64,000 nt of DNA from Pelagibius sp. Alg239-R121 (GTDB taxonomy: Bacteria > Pseudomonadota > Alphaproteobacteria > Kiloniellales > Kiloniellaceae), in contig NZ_CAMZOF010000010.1 in the NCBI RefSeq assembly GCF_947331435.1, forward strand, positions 62,001-126,000. Reading direction: 5' to 3'. The first letter of the stretch is position 1; each line of letters begins with the position of its first letter. Below are positions 1-8,052 of this stretch, piece after piece. The position numbers were made by a program, and so were the translations under genes. Under the pieces are notes generated by a model that was given only the letters and a program-made list of their open reading frames with translations, was not told the DNA's origin and did no database searches.

Positions 1-873
1 CGAGAAGTACTTCTGCGCTTCGTCGCTGGCGAGGTACTCCAGGAACTTGATGGCTGCTTCCCGGTTGGGTGCGTTCTTTAGTACGCCGGCGCCGGACACA
101 TTGACGTGGGTTCCGCGGTCACCTTGGTTCGGGAAGACAACGCCAATCTTGTCCGCAAGGCCTTTGTCCTTGTCCTTCGGCTTGGTCAGCAGGCGCACGA
201 AGTAGTAGGAGTTGGCGACGGCGATTTCGCATTCGCCCGAACCGATCCCGCGCAGCTGGTTGGTGTCACCCTTGACCGGATCACGTGCGAAGTTGGCAAC
301 GACACCTTTGGCCCAGTCTTCGGCGGCCGCCTCGCCGTGCGCGGCAATCATGGAGCCCAACAAGGACTGATTGTAAACATTGGAGCTCTTGCGAATGCAG
401 ACTTTGCCTTGCCACTTGGGGTCGGCCAAATCTTCGTAGGAGGTGATTTCGCCGGCTGAGATCTTGGCTTTATCGTAGTAGATCAAACGTGCGCGGGTCG
501 AAAAACCGAACCAATGGCCGTCCGGGTGCCGCAGGTTTTCCGGCACGCGCTTTTCGAGGGAAGCAGACGAAACGGCCTGAAAAAGCTCTGCCTGGTCGGC
601 ACGCCAGAGGCGGGCCACATCGACGGTCAAAAGAATATCAGCCGGGCTGTTGGCACCTTCGCTCTTGATCCGCTCGATCAGGGCATCACCCTTGCCTTCG
701 ATACGGTTGACCTTGATGCCGGTTGCCTTGGTAAAGTTCTCATAGAGAGCTTCGTCGGTGGAATAGTGGCGCGAAGAATAGAGGTTGACCTCTTCTGCGC
801 CGGCCGCAGCTGCCGTGACCGCCAGGGCCAATCCGGCCACACCTGCGCCCAAGCTGCGGAAAATCGTTCTCAT
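1..873 (-). CDS. Fe(3+) ABC transporter periplasmic binding protein, C-terminus cut by window edge
   Basis: The gene starts at the ATG whose first base is 873 and runs off the left edge after 291 codons. The N-terminus (MRTIFRSLGAGVAGLALA, ending near AAAGAEE) is a signal peptide. The mature part begins VNLYSSRHYSTDEALYENF, as in FutA/FbpA-type ferric-iron binding proteins, and later carries IAVANSYYFVRLL with the paired tyrosines that bind Fe(3+) in this family. It should capture ferric iron in the periplasm for an ABC permease, but no permease lies on this side within the window. A Fur/Mur-like palindrome sits about 120 bases upstream (991-1005), consistent with iron control. The family is clear; ferric specificity is inferred from family residues. 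Confidence 0.9.
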   Translation of the reverse strand, partial: MRTIFRSLGAGVAGLALAVTAAAAGAEEVNLYSSRHYSTDEALYENFTKATGIKVNRIEGKGDALIERIKSEGANSPADILLTVDVARLWRADQAELFQAVSSASLEKRVPENLRHPDGHWFGFSTRARLIYYDKAKISAGEITSYEDLADPKWQGKVCIRKSSNVYNQSLLGSMIAAHGEAAAEDWAKGVVANFARDPVKGDTNQLRGIGSGECEIAVANSYYFVRLLTKPKDKDKGLADKIGVVFPNQGDRGTHVNVSGAGVLKNAPNREAAIKFLEYLASDEAQKYFS

Positions 874-990
874 TACACGGTCTCCTGTGTGTCGATCTGA
901 ATCTGCAAAAAATGAATTGCCCCCTTGCCGTCTCTGCAGCGCCACTTCCGTCCTGTCAGCAGCTCTGGTTCCGGCATTGCAAAGAGAAAA

Positions 991-1005
991 TGCAAATCAC
1001 TTGCA
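991..1005. promoter_or_regulatory. Fur/Mur-like operator (candidate)
   Basis: TGCAAATCACTTGCA is a 15-base palindrome with one mismatch, flanked by A on both sides. It lies 118-132 bases upstream of the start codon of the ferric-iron binding protein on the minus strand. Alphaproteobacterial Fur/Mur proteins are known to use TGCAA-rich palindromes of about this size. The site assignment is inference from shape and position. A second, looser TTGCA...TGCAA repeat sits just beside it at about 977-995. Confidence 0.45.
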
Positions 1006-1136
1006 ATCGCGACTATGATGCAACTGCGAGGCTTTCGCAAGCCAATTTGTACGCTGGAAGGCCGGAGCACGCAGCAGCGTTCCACGGGCCTTGGGCTGGT
1101 CCCGCCAGAGGATTTTGAGAAAGAAAAATAAGTAAG

Positions 1137-1159
1137 CAGCCTCACCCTGGGTCAGGCTG
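1137..1159 (-). terminator. Weak hairpin, possible chpT terminator
   Basis: CAGCCT (1137-1142) pairs with AGGCTG (1154-1159). Reading on the minus strand the stem is followed by a stretch rich in T (complement of 1119-1132). The stem is only six base pairs and lies about 170 bases past chpT, so this is weak. Confidence 0.3.
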
Positions 1160-1325
1160 GGATACCTCGGCCGCTTGGGGCCTGTCATTGCATCAGATTT
1201 AGCGAGGCGCGACTCACATTATTCGCAGCGTGATTCGAAACCGATGGTCTGCAGTATCTCAGAACCTGCCGCGCCCCGCTCGGAACGGTCAAAGACCGCG
1301 CCCCTAAGAGCGTTGAAAACAGCGG

Positions 1326-1961
1326 TCAGAATTCCACCAGGAAACGGACCCGCCCCGGAATGGATGCTTCGACGGCGAGATCGCTGCCCATCCGGCGGGA
1401 AAGGAATCTGGTGAAGTAGCCCTGGACATTCCGTGCGGTCAGGTCCTCGATGGCCACGTCCGGATTAAGAGCAATCTCCGCTTCCGGTCTCAATCCGGCG
1501 TTCTCTCCGGCTGCAAGAACCGAAAGGGTCACCCCGTCAGGTCTGGCGATCACATCGACGGTTAGGTGCCCGCCGCGTGGCAAAGCCTCTGCAGCCAGGG
1601 CAATCATGTTCAGGATAAGCTTGCCGAGATCTTCCGGTCCCTCTTCGGGCGCTGGGCTGTCCGGCCAATCCAACTCGGCCTTGGAATGAGTTACAAAGCC
1701 CGTTGCCAGGCTTCGCAGAGTACCGAAATCAGAACCGATCCGGCTGCCGGCCACACCATAGGCCAGACGGTAGAACTGCAAAGCATTCGCGGCCTGCTGG
1801 GCACTGGCATTGGCCAGCTTCATGGCGTCTTCCGCCATGTCGAAGGTGTCGTCTTCCAACAGCTCCAGTCCGTTTCCAACGGCCCCGATCGGTCCCACCA
1901 GATCATGACAGAGCCGGGAGGAAAGAAGCTCAACCACCCGGAAATCGATATGCGACGTCAT
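1326..1961 (-). CDS. chpT: Histidine phosphotransferase ChpT
   Basis: In Caulobacter ChpT relays phosphate from the CckA histidine kinase to CtrA and CpdR, controlling cell cycle and motility. The 211-residue product shows the family signature near residues 15-35: SRLCHDLVGPIGAVGNGLEL, where His19 in CHDLVGP is the phosphorylated residue. The C-terminal half is a degenerate GHKL-like ATPase fold (ALPRGGHLTVDV, then GYFTRFLSRRMG), as in known ChpT proteins. Length matches the family. The start ATG at 1961 precedes the conserved region by the usual distance. The gene is divergent from a DUF3553 gene. Kinase partner and CtrA are not in the window. Confident family call. Confidence 0.93.
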   Translation of the reverse strand: MTSHIDFRVVELLSSRLCHDLVGPIGAVGNGLELLEDDTFDMAEDAMKLANASAQQAANALQFYRLAYGVAGSRIGSDFGTLRSLATGFVTHSKAELDWPDSPAPEEGPEDLGKLILNMIALAAEALPRGGHLTVDVIARPDGVTLSVLAAGENAGLRPEAEIALNPDVAIEDLTARNVQGYFTRFLSRRMGSDLAVEASIPGRVRFLVEF

Positions 1962-2334
1962 AAGTACGCTTCCACTCTATATTTTTCTTCGATCAACGCC
2001 GAATGCACCTCGAACATCTTTATTGCAGCAACGGCCCAGCTTACCGTCTTTGCCACACCCCAAGTCGGACCGCGCCACAGGAAGCTTCCTCCCGCGCGAC
2101 GCCCTTGACCGGATAGCCCCTCAAAAGGGACGAATCGCCCTTCGGGCTTTCCCCTCACTCACGCTCCTTATACACTAAGTTCCTGATTGAAAACCCTTGG
2201 ATTTTTTGACTCTTGAGACTGATCGTTGCCCATTGAATCATAGAAAAACGTGAATCAGCCTCCAGTTAAATAGGATAGAGAGCGATTCACGCTCTTGATT
2301 GAGATAATCAAGAAGAGCCGCACTCTAAATATCG
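1962..2334. promoter_or_regulatory. Divergent control region between chpT and the DUF3553 gene
   Basis: These 373 bases separate two divergent genes and should hold both promoters. No convincing protein gene is present. A perfect six-base-arm repeat, AGAGCG and CGCTCT around ATTCA, lies at 2279-2295, about 40 bases before the DUF3553 start. A single TTAA occurs in CAGTTAAATAGG near 2265, but there is no second TTAA at seven-base spacing, so no full CtrA box is visible. Confidence 0.5.
2279..2295. repeat. Perfect inverted repeat upstream of the DUF3553 gene
   Basis: AGAGCG and CGCTCT flank a five-base ATTCA spacer. The position, about 40 bases upstream of the ATG at 2335, would suit an operator or a 5' leader hairpin. 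The protein that would bind it is unknown. Confidence 0.4.
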
Positions 2335-2514
2335 ATGAGATACGATTTAGTACCCGGCGTTTACGTCCTGCATCCCGACCAGCCGGACTGGGGAGTGGGA
2401 CAGGTACAATCCGCGATCGGGTCTCGCGTAACCGTCAACTTCGAAAACGCCGGCAAAGTGTTGATAAACACAGAAAAAATCGAACTCACCTTGTACGAAG
2501 AACAGAAACACTGA
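2335..2514 (+). CDS. DUF3553 family protein (59 residues)
   Basis: This short gene encodes 59 residues beginning MRYDLVPGVYVLHPDQPDWG and continuing with GQVQSAIGSRVTVNFENAG, then KVLINTEKIELTLYEEQ. The pattern of a basic, tryptophan-containing beta-rich domain matches DUF3553, common in Alphaproteobacteria and resembling the small RNA-polymerase-interaction fold of CarD/UvrD-tail type (that resemblance is from memory of the family). Function is unknown. It is divergent from chpT. The ribosome site is poor (AAGAAGAGCC some 20 bases before), but the frame, length and family pattern make the gene convincing. Confidence 0.82.
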   Translation: MRYDLVPGVYVLHPDQPDWGVGQVQSAIGSRVTVNFENAGKVLINTEKIELTLYEEQKH

Positions 2515-2746
2515 TGACGGTGATCGAGTATCAATCGAAAGGGAAGCCCCTTACCCGAAACTCTGGATTGGCCTGTTCCAACGGTTTTGCAGTCCAAAAC
2601 CAGTCTCCGGCACGCCGAAAATTGATGCCCGCTTTCCGCAAAACGCATTTACTGATTGGGCCAACGGTGCCTCTATGCAAAACGCGACGGGCGTTTTCAC
2701 GCTGGCGTTTAATTGAAGACCCAATGAGTTGTCGGTGGAGACAGCG

Positions 2747-3652
2747 GTGAATATCAGACAACTTCAGTTTCTTGTTGCTCTCTCCCAGGAGCAGCACTTC
2801 GCGCGGGCCGCTGCGCGCTGTAACATCTCTCAACCCACATTATCATCGCGTATTCGGCAGTTGGAGGAAGAACTCGGCGTGCCGATCGTCGAGCGCGACA
2901 AGCGTTACATCGGCTTGACCCCGGAGGGCACAAGGGTTCTGGACTGGGCCAAGCGTATTCTGGCCGACTGCGATTCCTTGGAACAGGAATTGAGCGAACT
3001 CAAGGGCAGTCTTACCGGAAGCTTGACCATGGGCGTGATCCCTTCGGCATTGCCCGCGGTCTCACTTTTGACGTCTCCCTTTTGCGCAGCTCATCCAGGG
3101 GTCAGGATCACGGTTCAGTCACGTACCTCTGTAGAGATCGAACGCCAGCTCCATAACTTCGAAATCGAAATCGGTATGACCTACGTGGACAACGAGCCTC
3201 TGAGCCACGTCAAAACCCTGCCGCTCTATCAGGAACACTACGTCCTGATAACCTCGGCACAGGGTCCGCTTACAGGACAGGATTCTGTCAGTTGGCAGAA
3301 AGTCGCTGAAATTCCGCTGTGTTTGCTGACGCCGGATATGCAAAACCGCCGCATCGTCGATGAAGCCTTCCGGCAGGCTGGCTGTGAGGTAACGCCTCAA
3401 GTGGAAGCGAATTCATTAACGGCCCTCTATTCGCATGTCCGTTTCGGGCATTGGTCCTGTGTGCTACCACAGACCTACGGCACCATGGTCGGCCTGGGTG
3501 ACGACCTGAAGGCGATACCCATCACCGCTCCCGCCATGTCCCATTCGGTTGGTCTGATCGCCTCCGACCGCGATCCACCCTCCCCTTTGGCAAACGCCAT
3601 GATGATCGCAGCGGCAAAACTGGATCTGACGAAACTACTCAATGAGCTTTGA
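2747..3652 (+). CDS. LysR family regulator resembling formate dehydrogenase regulator FdsR
   Basis: The product opens MNIRQLQFLVALSQEQHFAR with the LysR winged helix (ISQPTLSSRIRQLEEELG) and a substrate-binding domain. I chose the GTG at 2747 because GGAG sits six bases before it and LysR proteins of this group start at MNIRQL; a TTG at 2729 would add six residues. The stretches LGVIPSALPAV-type (here MGVIPSALPAVSLL), TYVDNEPL and LLTPDMQNRRIVDEAF match, from memory, regulators found beside fds formate dehydrogenase operons. Here the enzyme is 31 kb away at 33.8 kb, so the link is inference. It probably senses a small effector and acts on a T-N11-A type site. Confidence 0.85.
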   Translation: MNIRQLQFLVALSQEQHFARAAARCNISQPTLSSRIRQLEEELGVPIVERDKRYIGLTPEGTRVLDWAKRILADCDSLEQELSELKGSLTGSLTMGVIPSALPAVSLLTSPFCAAHPGVRITVQSRTSVEIERQLHNFEIEIGMTYVDNEPLSHVKTLPLYQEHYVLITSAQGPLTGQDSVSWQKVAEIPLCLLTPDMQNRRIVDEAFRQAGCEVTPQVEANSLTALYSHVRFGHWSCVLPQTYGTMVGLGDDLKAIPITAPAMSHSVGLIASDRDPPSPLANAMMIAAAKLDLTKLLNEL

Positions 3653-3869
3653 ACCGGCCCCTGACGTGTAATCCTCAATTCCGGCAACAGCCCGCGGTTC
3701 CTTTATAAGTCGGGGTTGGCCCGAATCGCCGCGTCATGCCACTTTCAGCGTCGGTAGAGGGGGCATCAGTCGAGAAGCTGGACCACCTCGAAGGCATTGA
3801 AGGTGAGACAGAATCACGCTTGCCACTGGTTCGATGACAAGCGGTCAGGCTTTTGGGGGGGGCATCTGC

Positions 3870-4820
3870 ATGAATTTTCCGTGGAGAATATTCGTTACGG
3901 TCATTCCGTTGATCATGGCGATGATCGCGCTTCAGTTCTTCGTTCCTGACAACGATCTTCGCGCGGCGATGCCCAGCGACTGGTGGAAATCTCATTTGAA
4001 ACCAGAGGGCTATAGCGGTGGCTTCATCGGGTATGCCACCGCCTCCAGCGTACACATCTTGATGTGCATCACCGTTATCGCCTTTAACCTCTATCACATC
4101 TGGGCCTGCACGGCCGCCACACGGCGCAATCTCATCACAATCGCGGTGCTCTATACTCTTTTGCTTTCTGTTCTCCTGCTCGTGACGAAAAATCCCGATC
4201 TTGCGGTCTACAAGATCACCTTCTTGAACATCAAGGAACTGTATGAAGGTACGCGGCTGTTCGGCGTGCTCCAGGACTCGCTGGGGTTTCACGTCATGCT
4301 GCCGACCCTGTTCGGCATCGCCGCCACGATTTTCGCGGCCACTGGGGCCGAGAGTCTGTTCGCTGACTTCGATAAGGAGGCGTCGAAACTCAACCAGCTG
4401 GAACTGAAAGCGAAGATCGCCATATTGAAGCGCGGGTTTCAATCTCTCAGCGTCGTTCTGGTATCGACGATCATTGCCGCGGCCATCGCCTTTCACCTTC
4501 CGGCACGTCTCTATCAGGGTGAAGGCGAGAAGCTCATCAACGCCTATGCCGACGAGTTGACGATCTTCTGGGGGGCGATCTTTACGCTCACGCTCATCGC
4601 CACCTACGCGCCGCACCTCTTTCGGTTGCGGTCACTCAGCAAGGCTTACGCGAAGCAGCTGCGAAAGAGCCAGCCGGATAGCTCTCTCCCCGACTGGCTG
4701 AGCGACACCGCCTTGTTTGGAAATTTACAGACTCATCTCGGCGCCATCTTCACGTTGCTTGCCCCCTTGATCACCGGATCAATCGGCAGCGTGATTCAGT
4801 CACTTTCGGCTGTGTCGTAA
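3870..4820 (+). CDS. Unrecognised multi-pass membrane protein
   Basis: I do not recognise this 316-residue protein. Starting at ATG 3870 (preceded by a G-rich run ending GGGGGGCATCTGC) it shows about six hydrophobic segments: near residues 5-22, 48-72, 80-100, 130-155, 190-212 and 230-252, plus a final hydrophobic stretch IFTLLAPLITGSIGSV. A charged loop (DKEASKLNQLELKAKIAILK) between the fourth and fifth segments could form a short coiled coil. No catalytic motif is visible. It stands alone between a LysR gene and a convergent methyltransferase gene that ends 21 bases away. An upstream in-frame ATG at 3834 would add 12 residues. Confidence 0.7.
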   Translation: MNFPWRIFVTVIPLIMAMIALQFFVPDNDLRAAMPSDWWKSHLKPEGYSGGFIGYATASSVHILMCITVIAFNLYHIWACTAATRRNLITIAVLYTLLLSVLLLVTKNPDLAVYKITFLNIKELYEGTRLFGVLQDSLGFHVMLPTLFGIAATIFAATGAESLFADFDKEASKLNQLELKAKIAILKRGFQSLSVVLVSTIIAAAIAFHLPARLYQGEGEKLINAYADELTIFWGAIFTLTLIATYAPHLFRLRSLSKAYAKQLRKSQPDSSLPDWLSDTALFGNLQTHLGAIFTLLAPLITGSIGSVIQSLSAVS

Positions 4821-4841
4821 CATCAGTGGCGATATGGCTTC

Positions 4842-5639
4842 CTATATTTTTGAGGCCTCGACAAAAAGCACCAGCGGCGCATGTTCGCGCCAACGAGCTA
4901 ACCACGGGTGGTCTTGAGCCGCCGCCTCGCTTGGCCTCGGCTCATCCAGTGCCGTGATACGGAACCCGGCATCGCTGACAGCATTGATGTAGGTGGATAA
5001 AGTGCGCGGAAACCTTGGCACCTTAAACTGCTCAACCCGTTCGCCGTCAGGCCGTTTGCTGAAATGCCAACGCTCGACAAAGGGTTCTTCATCAAAGTAA
5101 CGGCCGGCACGGTAACCCTCGTAAACGCCATCCTCGGACTGCAGCCATTTAAAAACTGGTGTCATGATGCAAGGGTGCAAAATGCTGAAGCACAGTGTCC
5201 CGCCAGGCACAAGCACACGATAGGCTGCTCGCATTGCGGCGGCAAAATCAGGTCCGTCCATCAGCGCCATTGTCGAAAGGGCGCAGTCGAAACTTCCGTC
5301 CGCAAACATCGATAAGTCAGAGAAGGACTGAATCTCGTAACGAATGCCGAGAGGATCACGCTCTTCTTCAACTCGTGCCAGAGAGATCATGAGCGCGGAA
5401 AGATCTACTCCTGTAACCTGTGCACCGAGGTTGGCAAAGCGGCGTGTGTTCGACCCTTCACCACAGCCAAGATCTATAACTCGGCGACCATGGATCGAAG
5501 GCATAAATTCCAAATATGCAGGAAGAGTATAGTACGCACGATACTTATCGTAACCGGCACGCACGTCCTTGGACCAGCGGCTTGCGTTGCCGTTCCAGGC
5601 TTCAACCACGTCAAGCTCATCGGAAGGTGTGCTCGTCAT
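4842..5639 (-). CDS. Class I SAM-dependent methyltransferase
   Basis: The product (265 residues from ATG 5639) has the SAM-binding motif I VIDLGCGEGSNTRRFA, followed by an acidic end of strand two (VTGVDLSALMISLARVEE), and a post-motif LVPGGTLCFSILHPC. This is a Rossmann-fold methyltransferase of the Methyltransf_11/25 type. Substrate cannot be read from the sequence. The HPC after strand five and a long C-terminal cap of about 90 residues with WHFSKRP are typical of small-molecule methyltransferases. A start nine codons earlier is possible but lacks a ribosome site. No neighbour suggests a pathway. Confidence 0.85.
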   Translation of the reverse strand: MTSTPSDELDVVEAWNGNASRWSKDVRAGYDKYRAYYTLPAYLEFMPSIHGRRVIDLGCGEGSNTRRFANLGAQVTGVDLSALMISLARVEEERDPLGIRYEIQSFSDLSMFADGSFDCALSTMALMDGPDFAAAMRAAYRVLVPGGTLCFSILHPCIMTPVFKWLQSEDGVYEGYRAGRYFDEEPFVERWHFSKRPDGERVEQFKVPRFPRTLSTYINAVSDAGFRITALDEPRPSEAAAQDHPWLARWREHAPLVLFVEASKI

Positions 5640-5707
5640 GGAAGCAACATTCCGTGGTCGCACCACTTTGTCAATACAACCAAGGCCGCCGGCGCTTCGC
5701 TCGTCAA

Positions 5708-5980
5708 TCAGCGATGCCGCGCGTCCGAATCACATTCTATCGGTCGCTTTTTTGCACTACGCGCCTCAGGCGCGACCTTGCAATCATTGACGCGCTGTTC
5801 GTCGGTGGCTTTGCCGGCCAAGCGTTCCTTGCCTGTGCGAACCACGTCAGAAGCTTTCTGCACTTCGGGAGGATTAGGCGGCGGGCCTGCCGCAAGGGCA
5901 TCACCGTTGGTTGAAAAAATTAAAAAGCCAGATAGAGACACGGCTATCAGGCGAGATTTACCCGCGATTTTCAGACTCAT
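5708..5980 (-). CDS. Small secreted hypothetical protein
   Basis: A 90-residue product with a clear signal peptide: MSLKIAGKSRLIAVSLSGFL, then cleavage expected after GDALA. The mature part is about 60 residues, polar and rich in charged groups (KASDVVRTGKERLAGK), with two cysteines (NDCKVAPEARS and IECDSD) that could form a disulfide. A good ribosome site, AGAGGAG, lies nine bases before the ATG. Gap to the 2OG-oxygenase gene upstream is 20 bases, so it might be cotranscribed with ada. I do not recognise a family. Confidence 0.6.
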   Translation of the reverse strand: MSLKIAGKSRLIAVSLSGFLIFSTNGDALAAGPPPNPPEVQKASDVVRTGKERLAGKATDEQRVNDCKVAPEARSAKKRPIECDSDARHR

Positions 5981-6000
5981 TGTTCAGGTCTCCTCTTACA

Positions 6001-6762
6001 CTAAGCCGCGTCATGAAAGATCACACCCAGCGTGTGCCGGCTTCCGCGTCGGATACGGCTGACGCCGTGCCGCATCTTGACCCGATAGAAACCGCGCGTG
6101 CCCGCGAACGGCCGCTCGTTCACGGAAAAGATCACGGCATCACCGCGCCGCAGCGGCACCACCTCGGCGCGGGACTGCATGCGGGGCCGCTGCTCGGTCA
6201 GAACAAATTCCCCGCCTTCGAAATCCACACCAGGCTCACTCAGCAATAGAGCCAGCTGCATGGGAAAGACAGTTGCGCCATAGAGATCCTGATGCAGGCA
6301 GTTATAGTCACCTTCCCCGTAGCGCAGGATCAACGGCGTCGGCCGGACTTGCCCCTGTGCGTGACAGTCGGAGAGAAACCTTTCCAGCTTATGCGGAAAA
6401 CGCTGTTCCTGCTTCATCTGCTCGGCCCAACGATTGGCCAGAGGGACCAGATAAGGATAGGCCGTAGCCCGTAAGCGGACGATCAACTCCGGCAGCGGAT
6501 AGGAAAAGTAACGATACTCTCCGAGGCCAAAATTGTGACGCTTCATAATGACCCGGCTTCGATAAAGTTCCTCCCGATCATAATCTTCGATCAACCGGTC
6601 GCATTCTTCCGCATTCAGGAGAGGGCCAGTCAGCGCATAACCGCGGGTATCGAGGTCGCCGTGAAGGCTGTCCCAGTCGAGACCCGCCAGGCGGGCCTCG
6701 ACCGATCCGAGATCTTCTCGGGTTTTTCCGACCCCGCCTGACGACAGCAGAAGGCTGCTCAC
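6001..6762 (-). CDS. 2OG-Fe(II) oxygenase, prolyl-hydroxylase type, linked to ada
   Basis: The 253-residue protein has the double-stranded beta-helix motif of Fe(II)/2-oxoglutarate dioxygenases: HxD in YNCLHQDLYGATVFP, the distal histidine in VKMRHGVSRI, and the 2OG-binding arginine in GSRHTLGVIFHD. The start GTG overlaps the stop codon of ada (GTGA), so the two are translationally coupled. This neighbourhood suggests a role in the adaptive response to DNA or protein alkylation, but it is not a typical AlkB: motifs fit the prolyl 4-hydroxylase branch (GGEFVLTE, then PLRRGDAVIFS). Direct demethylase activity is inference only. Confidence 0.88.
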   Translation of the reverse strand: MSSLLLSSGGVGKTREDLGSVEARLAGLDWDSLHGDLDTRGYALTGPLLNAEECDRLIEDYDREELYRSRVIMKRHNFGLGEYRYFSYPLPELIVRLRATAYPYLVPLANRWAEQMKQEQRFPHKLERFLSDCHAQGQVRPTPLILRYGEGDYNCLHQDLYGATVFPMQLALLLSEPGVDFEGGEFVLTEQRPRMQSRAEVVPLRRGDAVIFSVNERPFAGTRGFYRVKMRHGVSRIRRGSRHTLGVIFHDAA

Positions 6763-7907
6763 GCTGCGCGCTCCCGGGTAAGAAGATTTTCTTTGCGATC
6801 AACTCCCCAGCGATACCCGCCCAAGCCGCCGTCGCTGCGCACAACGCGGTGACAGGGGATAGCCACGGCGACCGGGTTGGCACCACAGGCCCGGGCGACG
6901 GCACGAACTGACTTCGGCTTTCCGATCGCGTCTGCAACCTCGGCATAAGAGGCCGTCTTACCCGGCGGAATACTGCGCAGCGCCTGCCAGACCTGCTCCT
7001 GGAACGCCGTTCCTGCAATATCGAGAGGCAGCTCGAATTGCGCTTGTGGCGCTTTCAAAAAGGCGAGCGTTCCCTCAATCCAGATTTGAAAATCAGACTC
7101 TGTCTCGGCCAGCTCGAACGAGGCTTCGGGGAAACGCGCGTGTAGATCATATTTGAGGGTACCCCGGTCCTCGCCGAAAAGAATCGCGCAGATTCCCCGT
7201 TCGGTGGCTGCAACGAGCACTGGACCAAGACAGCTTTGTGCGGTTCCGTATCTGATGGACATTCCTCTTCCTCCCTTCTTGAAGCTAGATGCCGTCATAC
7301 CTAGTCGCGCATCTGCCTGTTCGTAGAAGCGACTGTTGCCGCCGTACCCGGCGTCGTAGATCGCTTCAGTTATGCTGGTTCCGGAGTCCAGAGCCTGCTT
7401 CATGCGGCCTGCCCGATGAGCCGCAGCATATTGTTTCGGCGTGATTCCGACAGTCGCCTTGAACAAGCGGTGAAAGTGGTGCGGGCTGAGCCCGGCATCT
7501 GCGGCCAGTTCCGACAGGCTTGGTGGAACCTCGGACGTTGAGAGCGCAGTGCAGGCGACGGCGACGAGGTTGCGGTGCCGCTCGGCCCTCGGCGGCAGTT
7601 CGGGGCGACAGCGCTTGCACGGCCGGAAGCCTGCCTTTTCCGCGGCTTCCCGATAATCGTAGAAGGCCACATTCTCCCGGCGGGGCTGCCGGGCAGCGCA
7701 GGATGGCCGGCAATAGACTCCCGTGGTCGCGACCGAGAACCAGAACCGGCCTTCTGCCGCTTCATCACGCCGCAGGACGGCAGTCCAGCGGGCCTCTTCA
7801 CTCGCGAAGTCTTCTATGGCAGAAACTGCCCCAGCGGCCGATGTCCCGGCGACCGGTGCTCCGGCCACAGGTGAATTGGAAGCAACTGCGGGTTCAATCA
7901 TACTCAT
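6759..7907 (-). CDS. ada: Bifunctional Ada: methylated-DNA sensor regulator and O6-methylguanine-DNA methyltransferase
   Basis: Domains in order: the N-terminal zinc domain with Cys pairs (VYCRPSCAARQP and PCKRCRPELPP), which takes methyl groups from phosphotriesters; an AraC-type helix-turn-helix (LSPHHFHRLFKATVG, then ITEAIYDAGYGGNSRFYE); and the C-terminal O6-alkylguanine methyltransferase with active site IPCHRVV. All four zinc cysteines and the acceptor cysteine are present. I chose ATG 7907 because GAGGA lies eight bases before it; a GTG at 7922 would add five residues. A 30-residue Ala/Val/Pro-rich tail precedes the zinc domain. The overlapping downstream gene is a 2OG-Fe(II) oxygenase, making a two-gene alkylation-repair operon. 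Confidence 0.95.
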   Translation of the reverse strand: MSMIEPAVASNSPVAGAPVAGTSAAGAVSAIEDFASEEARWTAVLRRDEAAEGRFWFSVATTGVYCRPSCAARQPRRENVAFYDYREAAEKAGFRPCKRCRPELPPRAERHRNLVAVACTALSTSEVPPSLSELAADAGLSPHHFHRLFKATVGITPKQYAAAHRAGRMKQALDSGTSITEAIYDAGYGGNSRFYEQADARLGMTASSFKKGGRGMSIRYGTAQSCLGPVLVAATERGICAILFGEDRGTLKYDLHARFPEASFELAETESDFQIWIEGTLAFLKAPQAQFELPLDIAGTAFQEQVWQALRSIPPGKTASYAEVADAIGKPKSVRAVARACGANPVAVAIPCHRVVRSDGGLGGYRWGVDRKENLLTRERAA

Positions 7908-8052
7908 GGTTTCGGTCCTCACTCTGCTGACATCTGGCTCAAAGGAGCCGTAACGCTTGATCAGAGAATGAGGCTTACAGGCACGGGAATCACTCCGATG
8001 CTTGCGGTCAAATTGAAAAAATCACCGAAAACCTGTCAGGACATGCGACCCG

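Larger units (their letters stand above)
874..1325. other. Gene-free leader region between the iron-binding-protein gene and chpT
   Basis: This 452-base stretch has only short overlapping reading frames without ribosome sites or family resemblance. It holds the promoter region of the leftward iron-binding-protein gene with a TGCAAAT-type palindrome at 991-1005. A small hairpin at 1137-1159 is followed, on the minus strand, by a T-rich run and could end the chpT transcript. Confidence 0.6.

Noticed and set aside
2255-2295. CtrA box near the chpT promoter
   Set aside because: Only one TTAA is present; the second half-site at seven-base spacing is missing.
3675-4616. A 313-codon minus-strand frame antisense to the membrane protein
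   Set aside because: The plus-strand frame has a membrane-protein hydropathy pattern; the minus frame is a charged mixture with no motif.
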